A DNA stretch of 64,000 nt from Xanthomonas sp. 10-10 (GTDB taxonomy: Bacteria > Pseudomonadota > Gammaproteobacteria > Xanthomonadales > Xanthomonadaceae): positions 3,286,001 through 3,350,000 of the forward strand of contig NZ_CP144460.1 of NCBI RefSeq assembly GCF_040182365.1, written 5' to 3'. Shown here one piece after another: positions 8,399 to 16,053 of the stretch. Within the stretch, counting starts at the first letter, position 1. Each line of letters starts with the position of its first letter. A program made the position numbers and the translations under genes. The notes below the pieces were generated by a model. The model was given only the letters and a program-made list of their open reading frames with translations, was not told where the DNA came from and did no database searches.

Positions 8399-9256
8399 AT
8401 GCAACCGACTACGCGCGAACATCCCGCCCCTTACGGCACCGCACCCACTGCCGGCGTGCCGCTGCCGCGCGTACGCATCCCGCACTTGCTGCAGATGAAG
8501 AGGCGCGGCCAGAAGTGGGCAATGCTGACCGCCTACGATATGTACACCGCAGCGATCTTCGAAGACGCCGGGATCCCGGTGCTGTTGGTCGGCGACTCCG
8601 CGTCCAACAATGTCTATGGACACGACACCGCGTTACCGGTGACCGTCGACGAGCTGCTCCCGCTCGTTCGTGCGGTGACGCGCTCCACCCGCAGGCCTTT
8701 GGTGATCGCCGACCTGCCGTTCGGCTCCTACCAGGCCTCTGCCGAGCAGTGCTTCCATACTGCGGTGCGCTTCATGAAAGAGGGCGGCGCCCACGCAGTG
8801 AAGCTGGAAGGCGGCATCGACATGCTGCCGCAGGTGCGCAAACTCGCCAGCAGCGGCATTCCGGTCATGGCCCACATCGGCTTCACCCCGCAAGCCGAAC
8901 ACCAGCTTGGCGGCTATCGCGTGCAGGGCCGTGGCGAGGACGCACAGCGTTTGATCGATACCGCGCTTGCGTTCGAATCTGCCGGGGCATTCGGCCTGCT
9001 GATCGAAATGATTCCCGGCGATCTTGCCGCGCAGATCACCGCCGCGGTGTCCATCCCGACCGTCGGCATCGGTGCCGGCAACCGCTGCGATGCGCAAGTG
9101 CTGGTGTGGCAGGACATGGCCGGCTTGCGCAGCGGTCGCCTGCCACGCTTCGTCAAGCAATACGCAGATCTGCACGGCGTGCTGGGCAAGGCCGCACGCA
9201 GCTATGCCGCCGATGTGGAAGCCGGCAGCTTTCCTGCAGCCGAGCACACGTTTTAG
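8399..9256 (+). CDS. panB: 3-Methyl-2-oxobutanoate hydroxymethyltransferase (PanB) paralogue
   Basis: PanB makes ketopantoate from 2-oxoisovalerate and methylene-tetrahydrofolate, the first committed step to pantothenate and CoA. The 285-aa protein keeps the TIM-barrel motifs: metal ligands in VGDSASNN (Asp), VIADLPFGSY (Asp) and VKLEGG (Glu), the catalytic Glu in LLIEMIPGD, and IGIGAGNRCDAQVLVWQDM. The canonical GDSLGM stretch is replaced by GDSASNN, and no panC or panD is adjacent, so this looks like a stand-alone divergent copy rather than the housekeeping operon gene (inference). Start ATG 8399 follows an AAGG 10 bp upstream. The Lrp-family gene diverges from it. Confidence 0.88.
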   Translation: MQPTTREHPAPYGTAPTAGVPLPRVRIPHLLQMKRRGQKWAMLTAYDMYTAAIFEDAGIPVLLVGDSASNNVYGHDTALPVTVDELLPLVRAVTRSTRRPLVIADLPFGSYQASAEQCFHTAVRFMKEGGAHAVKLEGGIDMLPQVRKLASSGIPVMAHIGFTPQAEHQLGGYRVQGRGEDAQRLIDTALAFESAGAFGLLIEMIPGDLAAQITAAVSIPTVGIGAGNRCDAQVLVWQDMAGLRSGRLPRFVKQYADLHGVLGKAARSYAADVEAGSFPAAEHTF

Positions 9257-9360
9257 AACATGCCCGCGCGCACCACCATCGGGTCGCAGGCATGGCGCAC
9301 TGAAGCCCTGTGCGATCTGGACGATGGTTCGCTTGCACAGGTCGCGACCGACGCGGCGCC

Positions 9361-10935
9361 CTACTTCACCGGCGTCAGCAGCAGATCCTGAAAATCGAAG
9401 CTGAAATCGGTCAACGGCGAGATTGCCTGCATGCGCATCTCGCGCACCGCGCCGTCGGCAGTGAGCGCGAAATTGACGAAGGCATCGGCATTCAAGCCGC
9501 GGTCGTCCCAGCGCACGATAAAGCTGTCGTGCTGCCAATGTTCCAGCGTGCCAACCAGTTGCGCCGTCCTGGAAAACTGCATTCGCAGGCGCTTGCCGTC
9601 CTGACGGATCACCACATCGCCGTACCATGGGTCACGATAGGTCGCTGCATAACTGCGCAACGGCAACGAGGGCGTGGAGCGTGACGCGCGCGCGTCCAGA
9701 TGCTTCTTCCAGCTGGCATCCGCATCGCCGTCGGCTTTTTCCAAGGCCTTCGCATAGGCAGCAGTCCAGTCGGTTGCCGGCACCTGCAAGAGCGCATCCA
9801 GCACCTGCAAGGTCACCGCATTGAATGCCGCACCCACTTCCTGATTGGTCAGCACCACCACGCCCAGCTTCTGGTCGGGTACCAGGGTCAACCGCGACAC
9901 CATGCCCGGCCAGCCGCCGGTGTGCCACACCAACCGATGGCCACGATAATCGCTCAGAGTCCATCCCTCGCCATAGCCGGCAAAATTGGGACGCGCGCCA
10001 GCCAGTTCGGGCACCGGCGGCTCGGTAATGGCGATCGGCGTGATCATCGACCACATCTCCTGCTGCCGCTTGGCGCTGAACAGCGGCGTGCCATCGGCTA
10101 ACACGCCACCGGCCAGCTGCACCTTCATCCACAACGCCATGTCGTGCGCACTTGCGTAAATACCGCCGGCACCGGAATTGTTGGACCAGGTCAACGGCGC
10201 AACGGTGCGCAGCTCGGTGAAGTCGTACTTGGCATGGCCCACAGCGGCGTTGTCGCCGGGCTGCAGATGGTCGGCGTTGAAGCGCGTGCCACGCATGCCC
10301 ACCGGGGCGAAGATGCGCTGCTGCAAAAACGCGGCGTAGGACTGCCCGGAGACCTGCTCGATCACCTTCTGCGCGACGGCGTACAGGATATTGTCGTACG
10401 CATAGCGGTCGCGAAACCCACCGTTCAACGGCACCTTGGCCAGGCGCTGCACGACCTCTTCGGTGCTGTAGCTGGTGGTCGGCCAGAACAACAGGTCGCC
10501 GGCGCCCAGGCTCAGCCCGCTACGGTGCGCGAGCAGATCGCGCACGCGCATCTCGCCGCTGACGTAGGGGTCGGACATCCGAAACCACGGCAGATGGTCG
10601 ATGACCTTGTCGTCGAGCGACAGCTTGCCTTCGTCGGCCAGAATCGAGAGCGACGCTGCGGTGAACGCCTTGGTGTTGGAGGCGATCGCAAACAGCGTAT
10701 CTGCCTGCACCGGCTCGGGCTTGCCGATCTCGCGCACGCCGTAGCCGCGTTCCAGCACCACCTGGCCATCCTTGACGATGGCTACCGCAATGCCGGGCAC
10801 ATCGAATTGCTTGCGCACCCGTTCCATCTGCGCATCGAATTGCTGCATGCCGGCCGGCAGGTCGGCCGCGTGCGTCGTTGTCACCAGGGTCGCCAGCATC
10901 AGCACGCCTCCCGTCAGCCATCGGTTCAAGATCAC
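9361..10935 (-). CDS. Serine hydrolase, beta-lactamase/class C penicillin-binding-like, with DUF3471-type tail
   Basis: Secreted or periplasmic serine hydrolase of 524 aa. An N-terminal signal peptide ends around TTTHAADL (residue 23). The beta-lactamase-like domain has the nucleophile motif SNTK (Ser86, Lys89), the second motif YDN in RYAYDNILYAV, and HTGG in LVWHTGGWPGM near the C-terminal end of that domain. A C-terminal region of about 110 aa (from YAATYRDPWYGDVVIR) matches the DUF3471-like lipocalin domain that often follows this fold. I prefer the GTG at 10935 with AGAGG upstream, 22 bp after the rraA stop; a GTG at 10941 is equally possible. The natural substrate (peptide, ester or lactam) is unknown. 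It probably shares a transcript with rraA. Confidence 0.85.
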   Translation of the reverse strand: MILNRWLTGGVLMLATLVTTTHAADLPAGMQQFDAQMERVRKQFDVPGIAVAIVKDGQVVLERGYGVREIGKPEPVQADTLFAIASNTKAFTAASLSILADEGKLSLDDKVIDHLPWFRMSDPYVSGEMRVRDLLAHRSGLSLGAGDLLFWPTTSYSTEEVVQRLAKVPLNGGFRDRYAYDNILYAVAQKVIEQVSGQSYAAFLQQRIFAPVGMRGTRFNADHLQPGDNAAVGHAKYDFTELRTVAPLTWSNNSGAGGIYASAHDMALWMKVQLAGGVLADGTPLFSAKRQQEMWSMITPIAITEPPVPELAGARPNFAGYGEGWTLSDYRGHRLVWHTGGWPGMVSRLTLVPDQKLGVVVLTNQEVGAAFNAVTLQVLDALLQVPATDWTAAYAKALEKADGDADASWKKHLDARASRSTPSLPLRSYAATYRDPWYGDVVIRQDGKRLRMQFSRTAQLVGTLEHWQHDSFIVRWDDRGLNADAFVNFALTADGAVREMRMQAISPLTDFSFDFQDLLLTPVK

Positions 10936-10957
10936 CGCCACACCTCTTTGTTGTCGA

Positions 10958-11452
10958 TCAGATTGCGCCGCCGGCACTGTCCAGCGGCAGCGGCGCGACC
11001 AGCACGCCGTTGGTATCGGCGTACAACCAATGACCCGGCACGAACGGGACGCCGGCAAAATTCACCGGCACATCCACCTCGCCCAGATCGCGCCGCTCGG
11101 TGCGCCGCGGGCAGGCGGCCAGTGCCAGCACGCCCAGCGGCAGCGTGGCCAGGATCTCGACGTCGCGCACGCAGCCATGGATGAGCACTCCGGCCCAACC
11201 ATGGGTAACCGCGTGCGCCGCGATCTGGTCGCCCAGCAGCGCATGTTTCAACGAGCCCTGGCCATCCACCACCAGCACCCGCCCCTCGCCCGGCGTAGAG
11301 GCCAGTTCGCGCACGCGCGAGTTGTCTTCAAAGCAGCGCACGGTCGCGATCGGCCCGCAGAACACGCTGCGCCCACCGAAGTGGCGGAACAACGGCTCGG
11401 CAACGGTCACCTCGGGAAAACGGTCACACAGATCGGGCGTGGTCCAGGTCAT
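10958..11452 (-). CDS. rraA: Ribonuclease E activity regulator RraA
   Basis: RraA binds RNase E and dampens mRNA decay in E. coli; the family fold is also found in aldolases. The 164-aa product aligns end to end with E. coli RraA from [20 protein letters not shown] through [20 protein letters not shown] to [15 protein letters not shown] and [21 protein letters not shown] placed the start at the ATG at 11452 because upstream in-frame ATGs would add a Pro/Thr-rich extension with no counterpart in the family. The serine hydrolase gene follows after 22 bp. GCVRD carries the conserved Arg/Asp seen in the family. Confidence 0.95.
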   Translation of the reverse strand: MTWTTPDLCDRFPEVTVAEPLFRHFGGRSVFCGPIATVRCFEDNSRVRELASTPGEGRVLVVDGQGSLKHALLGDQIAAHAVTHGWAGVLIHGCVRDVEILATLPLGVLALAACPRRTERRDLGEVDVPVNFAGVPFVPGHWLYADTNGVLVAPLPLDSAGGAI

Positions 11453-11641
11453 CGGTGCGGTCTCGATCGGCTGAGCAGGCATGGTAGCCGGCTGCGGTGG
11501 CGTCTGGGTGTCGCCAGGCGACATCGCCCGCTGGCAGCGTCGCTGTCACGCCCCATCCAACCCCGCTACGCCAGGCTATGGCGGTGGCCGCCGCCAGCCA
11601 CATGCAATCGTGCATACCTCATGCCAGCGAGTATCCCTAAG

Positions 11642-12475
11642 ATGACCGATCTGTTCGCTTCCGCGCCGCCCGCCCTGAACGGCATCCATGTCGGTATCGG
11701 CGGTTGGGTGTATGCGCCCTGGCGTGCAGGCATGTTCTATCCCGACGGCCTGGTGCAGCGGCGCGAGCTGGAATACGCCAGCCGCCACGTCACCGCCATC
11801 GAAATCAACGGCACCTATTACGGTGCGCAAAAACCGGCGACCTACGCGAAATGGCGCGATGAGGTGCCGCCCGGCTTCGTGTTCTCTGCCAAGGCGCCGC
11901 GACGCATTACCCAGTCGCGCACGCTGGCGGGCACCAAGGCGCAGGTGGAGGACTTCGTCGGCGGCATTGTCGAGCTCGGCGATACCCTGGGGCCGCTGGT
12001 GTGGCAATTCGAACAGGGGCATCGGCTGCAGGCCGACGACCTGGATGCCTTTTTGACGCTGCTGCCCAGACGCGCAGGCCAACGCAGCCTGCGGCATGTG
12101 CTGGAGATTCGCGACCATGCAGCGGTGGATGCGTCGCTGCTCGCATTGGTGCGCCGCCACGGCGTGGCCACCGTGTTCACCGATTCGGACGAGCATCCCT
12201 CCTTTGCCGATCTTTCCACCGACTTCGTCTACGCGCGCCTGATGCGTAGCCAGGCGCGCCTGCATGCCGGCTATCCGGCGCCGGCATTGAAACGATGGGC
12301 CGAGCGGATCCATGCCTGGCGACGCGGCGAAAACCCGGCCGATCTGCCGCATGTGGGTCCCATGTCACCGGCGGCAGGCACGCCGCGCGAGGTGTTCGTG
12401 TTTTTCATCAGTGCGGCCAAGGAGCGCAATCCGGCGGCGGCGATGGCCTTGCTGAAAGAGCTGTCCGCTGCATAA
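11642..12475 (+). CDS. DUF72 family protein
   Basis: A 277-aa DUF72 protein, a TIM-barrel-like family of unknown biochemical function. Family signatures seen are HVGIGGWVYAPWRAGMFYPD near the N-terminus, EINGTYYGAQKPATYAKWRD, FVFSAKAPRRITQSRTL, GPLVWQFEQG, HVLEIRDHA and FVYARLM. FVFFISAAKERNPAAAMALL closes the protein. An in-frame ATG at 11621 would add seven residues; neither site has a good Shine-Dalgarno, so the start is uncertain. It is transcribed alone, divergent from rraA. Confidence 0.88.
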   Translation: MTDLFASAPPALNGIHVGIGGWVYAPWRAGMFYPDGLVQRRELEYASRHVTAIEINGTYYGAQKPATYAKWRDEVPPGFVFSAKAPRRITQSRTLAGTKAQVEDFVGGIVELGDTLGPLVWQFEQGHRLQADDLDAFLTLLPRRAGQRSLRHVLEIRDHAAVDASLLALVRRHGVATVFTDSDEHPSFADLSTDFVYARLMRSQARLHAGYPAPALKRWAERIHAWRRGENPADLPHVGPMSPAAGTPREVFVFFISAAKERNPAAAMALLKELSAA

Positions 12476-12713
12476 CGCGTTACCAGCATCGCTGCCTGCC
12501 CGGCGGATGCGTTGACCGAACGCGTTCGGGAGCAGCCGGCAACACGGCTGCGCTCACCGCCAGGCAGGCCGGACCAGTGCCCGGCGCGGCATGTTCCACT
12601 CGTACACTTCGGCTCTGAGTACGCAGTCCAAGCCCGCCTGGCGGCTGCTCGCCAGGTTTTGTCGGCCGCTCCAGGCACGGCGCCGACCTGCGGTTTTTCG
12701 GCGACAATGGCGC

Positions 12714-13661
12714 ATGCCCACGACCGACCTGCGCAAGGCGCAACTGCAAATTCATTTCTGCGTGCTGCTTTGGGGCATCACCGCGATCCTGGGCAAGTTG
12801 ATCACGCTGCAGGCATTGCCGCTGGTGTGGTGGCGCATGTTGATCGTGGTCGCGGCCCTGGCGCTGTGGCCGCGGGTGTGGCGAGGCTTGCGCGGCCTGT
12901 CCGCGCGCGTGGTGCTGGGCTATTGCGGCATCGGCGCCTTGGTGGCACTGCACTGGTTGACCTTCTATGGCGCGATCAAGCTGGCCAACGCATCGGTGGC
13001 GGCGACCTGCATTGCCCTGGCGCCGGTGTTCACTGCCGTGATCGAGCCATGGGTGACGCAGCGGCCGTTCCGTCCGCGCGAGTTGCTGTTCGGCCTGGCT
13101 GTCTTGCCGGGGGTGGCGCTGGTGGTCGGCGGCGTGCCCGATGGCATGCGTGCCGGGGTGGTGGTCGGCGCGATTTCGGCCGTATTCGTCGGGCTGTTCG
13201 GCTCTCTCAACAAACGCATGGTGACCCATGCCGACCCGCTCACCGTCACCGCCCTGGAGCTGGGTGCCGGCACGCTGACCTTGACCGTGCTGGCACCGGC
13301 CATGCCGCTGCTGCTGCCATCCCTGCATGGCGATCTGTTGATGCTTCCCAGCCTGCACGATGGCGTGTTGCTGCTCGCACTGTCGCTGGCCTGCACCCTG
13401 CTGCCGTTTGCGCTGGCGCTGGTCGCGCTGCGCCATCTGAGCGCGTATTCGGTGCAGCTGGTGACCAATCTGGAGCCGGTCTACGCCATCGTGCTGGCCA
13501 TCGCGCTGCTGGGCGAACAGCGCGAGCTCACGCTGCAGTTCTATCTCGGCGTGGCGATCATTCTTGGTGCGGTGTTCCTGCACCCGGTGCTGGAACGCCG
13601 GCGCAAGGTGGTGCACCCGGAAGTGCTGGGCACGGCCGAAGCCAAGAACATCGTCGACTGA
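12714..13661 (+). CDS. EamA/DMT-family transporter
   Basis: Inner-membrane permease of 315 aa with about ten hydrophobic helices arranged as two EamA repeats, typical of drug/metabolite transporters. The first repeat opens with HFCVLLWGITAILGKLITL and contains WWRMLIVV and LHWLTFYGAIKLANASVAAT. The second repeat has GLFGSLNKRMVTHADPLTVT and closes with VQLVTNLEPVYAIVLAIALL, where NLEPV is a strong family signature. Members export amino acids, nucleotides or other small metabolites; the substrate cannot be inferred. ATG 14 bases into line context (12714) begins the homologous region; the longer upstream frame from 12591 is not. Confidence 0.9.
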   Translation: MPTTDLRKAQLQIHFCVLLWGITAILGKLITLQALPLVWWRMLIVVAALALWPRVWRGLRGLSARVVLGYCGIGALVALHWLTFYGAIKLANASVAATCIALAPVFTAVIEPWVTQRPFRPRELLFGLAVLPGVALVVGGVPDGMRAGVVVGAISAVFVGLFGSLNKRMVTHADPLTVTALELGAGTLTLTVLAPAMPLLLPSLHGDLLMLPSLHDGVLLLALSLACTLLPFALALVALRHLSAYSVQLVTNLEPVYAIVLAIALLGEQRELTLQFYLGVAIILGAVFLHPVLERRRKVVHPEVLGTAEAKNIVD

Positions 13662-14065
13662 GAGCGGCCAACACCACCATTGCGCTCACCGCCACGCGGG
13701 CGCAGCCGGTGCCCGGACTCGGCAGGGGTCACCGGTATGCTCCGGTTCCGGGCGCGCCGTCGCCAATCCAGCCGACGACGGTTCGCTATGGTTTATCTGC
13801 TACTGCAAGTAACGTGGCATCGCGCGACCGCGCCTCTACCGGCAGCGGTTGCAGTGCCGCGTAACACCTGAGCCAGGGCTCCGCAGCGAATGGGGGCGTC
13901 TTGATGCCTGAGCGTCAACCGACCTGCAGTCTCCAGTCCGCTGTCAGGGGCACGCTCGAAACCTCGAACGATGCAGCGGTGCTTATCGACCATCGTCAAG
14001 CCCGCGCCAAAGCGCACCGCCCGGGCAGCGGCCCGCACCTGACGTGCAGGCAACAACGCCCACCC
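13662..14065. other. 404-bp intergenic stretch, no gene seen
   Basis: Lies between the convergent EamA and diguanylate cyclase genes. Short open frames here have no recognisable domain, start site or codon pattern like their neighbours. I see no strong terminator hairpin, RNA gene or repeat. Confidence 0.5.
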
Positions 14066-15136
14066 CTACTCCAGCGCAACTACCTGATCGCGGCCGCCGC
14101 GCTTGGCGGCATACAGGGCCTGGTCGGCACGCTTGATCACCGTTTCCACGCCTTCGTGCGGATACAACATGGCCACGCCGATGCTGACCGTCACCGGCAG
14201 CGCAATCGTCATTGTCGCCACGCTCTGGCGCAGATATTCGCACTGCACCCGTGCCTGCTGCAGGTCCACATTGGGCAGCAGCAACACGAACTCTTCGCCG
14301 CCGTAACGCGCAATGGTGCCGGCACCGGCCACATGCGCACGCAATAGCGCCGATAGCTCGCGCAGCACCAAATCGCCCTGGTCGTGCCCGTGCACGTCGT
14401 TGACCACCTTGAAGTGGTCCACGTCCAGCAGCGCCACCGACAGCGGCTGGTTGGCGATGCGCGTCTGCTGCGTCGCTGCCGCCAGTGCCGCGGTGAAGGC
14501 GCGGCGATTGGGCAGGCCGGTCAGCGGGTCGGTACGCGTCTGCTCGACCAGATCGGCGTTGACCGCTTCCATCGCGGCGTAATACTGCGCCATCTGCTGC
14601 TCGTACCATTCGCGCTCGCGCAACTGCCGACGCAGCTGCTTGCCGGCCAGACGCAGCTCCAGCAGATGCGAGGCCTGCCGCGACAACGCCTGCAGCGCGG
14701 CACGTTGGTCCTCGCGCAGCTGCGCCGGCGCCTGGTCGAACACGCACAACGAACCCAGCGGCATGCCTTCGCTGGTGACCAACGGCGCGCCAGCATAAAA
14801 GCGTACGGCGCCTTCGCCGGTGACCATCGGGTTGTCGAAAAAGCGCGGGTCCAGCAAGGTGTCTTCGACGGTCATCACCTCGTCCGGGCGCAGGATCGCA
14901 TGCGCGCAGAACGAGATATCGCGTGGCGCTTCGCTACGCGGCACGCCGTGGGCCGCCTTGAACCACTGCCGATGTTCGTCCACCAGCACCACGGCCGCCA
15001 TCTGCGTCTGGCAGACGGTGGACGCCACCAGGGTCAGGTCGTCGAAGGCGCGCTCGGGTGGCGAGTCCAGCAACTCGTACTGGCGCAGGGCGATCAGCCG
15101 CTCGGCTTCGTTTCCCGGCAATTGCGGTTTGATCAC
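14066..15136 (-). CDS. GAF-GGDEF diguanylate cyclase
   Basis: Probably makes cyclic di-GMP in the cytoplasm. The 356-aa protein has an N-terminal GAF domain (about residues 20-160, with LIALRQYELLDSPPERAFDD and FCAHAI...MTVEDTLLDPRF typical of bacterial sensor GAFs). A coiled linker (about 165-195) leads to a GGDEF domain from TDPLTGLPNRRAF to about 350. The active-site signature is YGGEEF, an accepted active variant. The RxxD inhibitory I-site normally found just upstream is absent (the equivalent residues are AGAG), so product feedback through that site is not expected. No transmembrane helix is seen, so the signal should be cytoplasmic and small or redox-related (inference). Confidence 0.93.
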   Translation of the reverse strand: MIKPQLPGNEAERLIALRQYELLDSPPERAFDDLTLVASTVCQTQMAAVVLVDEHRQWFKAAHGVPRSEAPRDISFCAHAILRPDEVMTVEDTLLDPRFFDNPMVTGEGAVRFYAGAPLVTSEGMPLGSLCVFDQAPAQLREDQRAALQALSRQASHLLELRLAGKQLRRQLREREWYEQQMAQYYAAMEAVNADLVEQTRTDPLTGLPNRRAFTAALAAATQQTRIANQPLSVALLDVDHFKVVNDVHGHDQGDLVLRELSALLRAHVAGAGTIARYGGEEFVLLLPNVDLQQARVQCEYLRQSVATMTIALPVTVSIGVAMLYPHEGVETVIKRADQALYAAKRGGRDQVVALE

Positions 15137-15251
15137 GCGCTCAGCCCCCTGCTGACTCGTTAGTGGCGGCGATATGCCTAAACCCCGTGGAGCGATCCAT
15201 CCGCGCGAGCACCATTGGCCGCTCGCACATCCGGCAGTTCATCCAACCGGC

Positions 15252-15974
15252 TTACCAATCGGTGCGCTGCGGCAACAAGCCGCGCAGTTCCGCATCGCTG
15301 AGGTTGCGCCATTGCCCCGGCTTGAGTGCGGCAAGCTTGATGTTGTCGATACGCACCCGCCGCAGCTGCGTGACCCGATAACCGAATTCGGCAGCCATCA
15401 GGCGGATCTGCCGGTTCAAGCCCTGCTCGAGCACGATGCGAAATCCGAACTTGGCGATACGCGCGGTGCGGCACGGCAAGGTGGTCTCGTTGTGGATGCG
15501 CACACCACGCGCCATGCCACGCAGGAATTCGTCGGTGACCGCCTTGTTGACCGCCACCAGGTATTCCTTCTGGTGGCGATTTTCCGCGCGCAGGATCTCG
15601 TTGACGATGTTGCCGTTGCTGGTCATCAGGATCAGCCCTTCGGACTCCTTGTCCAGGCGGCCGATCGGAAAGATGCGCTGCTCGTGGCCGACGAATTCGA
15701 CGATGTTGCCCTTGACCGAACTCTCGGTGGTACAGGTGATGCCCACCGGCTTGTTGAGCGCGATATAGACATGCTTGCGTCCACCGGGCTTCTTGGCCTC
15801 GCGCGCGCGCAGCGGCTGGCCATCCACCAGCACGGTGTCTTCCTCGCCCACCACCGCGCCGGTGCCGGCCACCATGCCGTTGACGGTGACGCGGCGCTCG
15901 CCGATCAGGCGGTCGGCCTCGCGACGCGAGCAGAAGCCGGTATCGGCGATATGTTTGTTGAGTCGGATTGTCAT
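15252..15974 (-). CDS. rluF: 23S rRNA pseudouridine synthase, RluF type
   Basis: RsuA/RluB/E/F-family enzyme converting a uridine of 23S rRNA (position 2604 in E. coli) to pseudouridine. The 240-aa product begins with an S4 RNA-binding domain (IRLNKHIADTGFCSRREADR) and has the catalytic Asp in FPIGRLDKESEGLIL, the KPVGI motif and EQGLNRQIRLMAAEFGYRV. It follows E. coli RluF closely but lacks the basic C-terminal tail of about 50 aa seen there. I start at ATG 15974 (MTIRLNKHI); ATG 15992 would add six residues. Confidence 0.92.
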   Translation of the reverse strand: MTIRLNKHIADTGFCSRREADRLIGERRVTVNGMVAGTGAVVGEEDTVLVDGQPLRAREAKKPGGRKHVYIALNKPVGITCTTESSVKGNIVEFVGHEQRIFPIGRLDKESEGLILMTSNGNIVNEILRAENRHQKEYLVAVNKAVTDEFLRGMARGVRIHNETTLPCRTARIAKFGFRIVLEQGLNRQIRLMAAEFGYRVTQLRRVRIDNIKLAALKPGQWRNLSDAELRGLLPQRTDW

Positions 15975-16053
15975 CGTTGGATTATCGGCCATTTGCAGCC
16001 TGCGACGCACACTGGCGCAGTAACGGCCCGGCGCGCAGCGCTGCCGGCGCGCC

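Noticed and set aside
10772..11641. Upstream extension of the DUF72 gene (open frame from 10772)
   Set aside because: It lies opposite rraA and the serine hydrolase gene and has no homology; the DUF72 domain begins after 11642.
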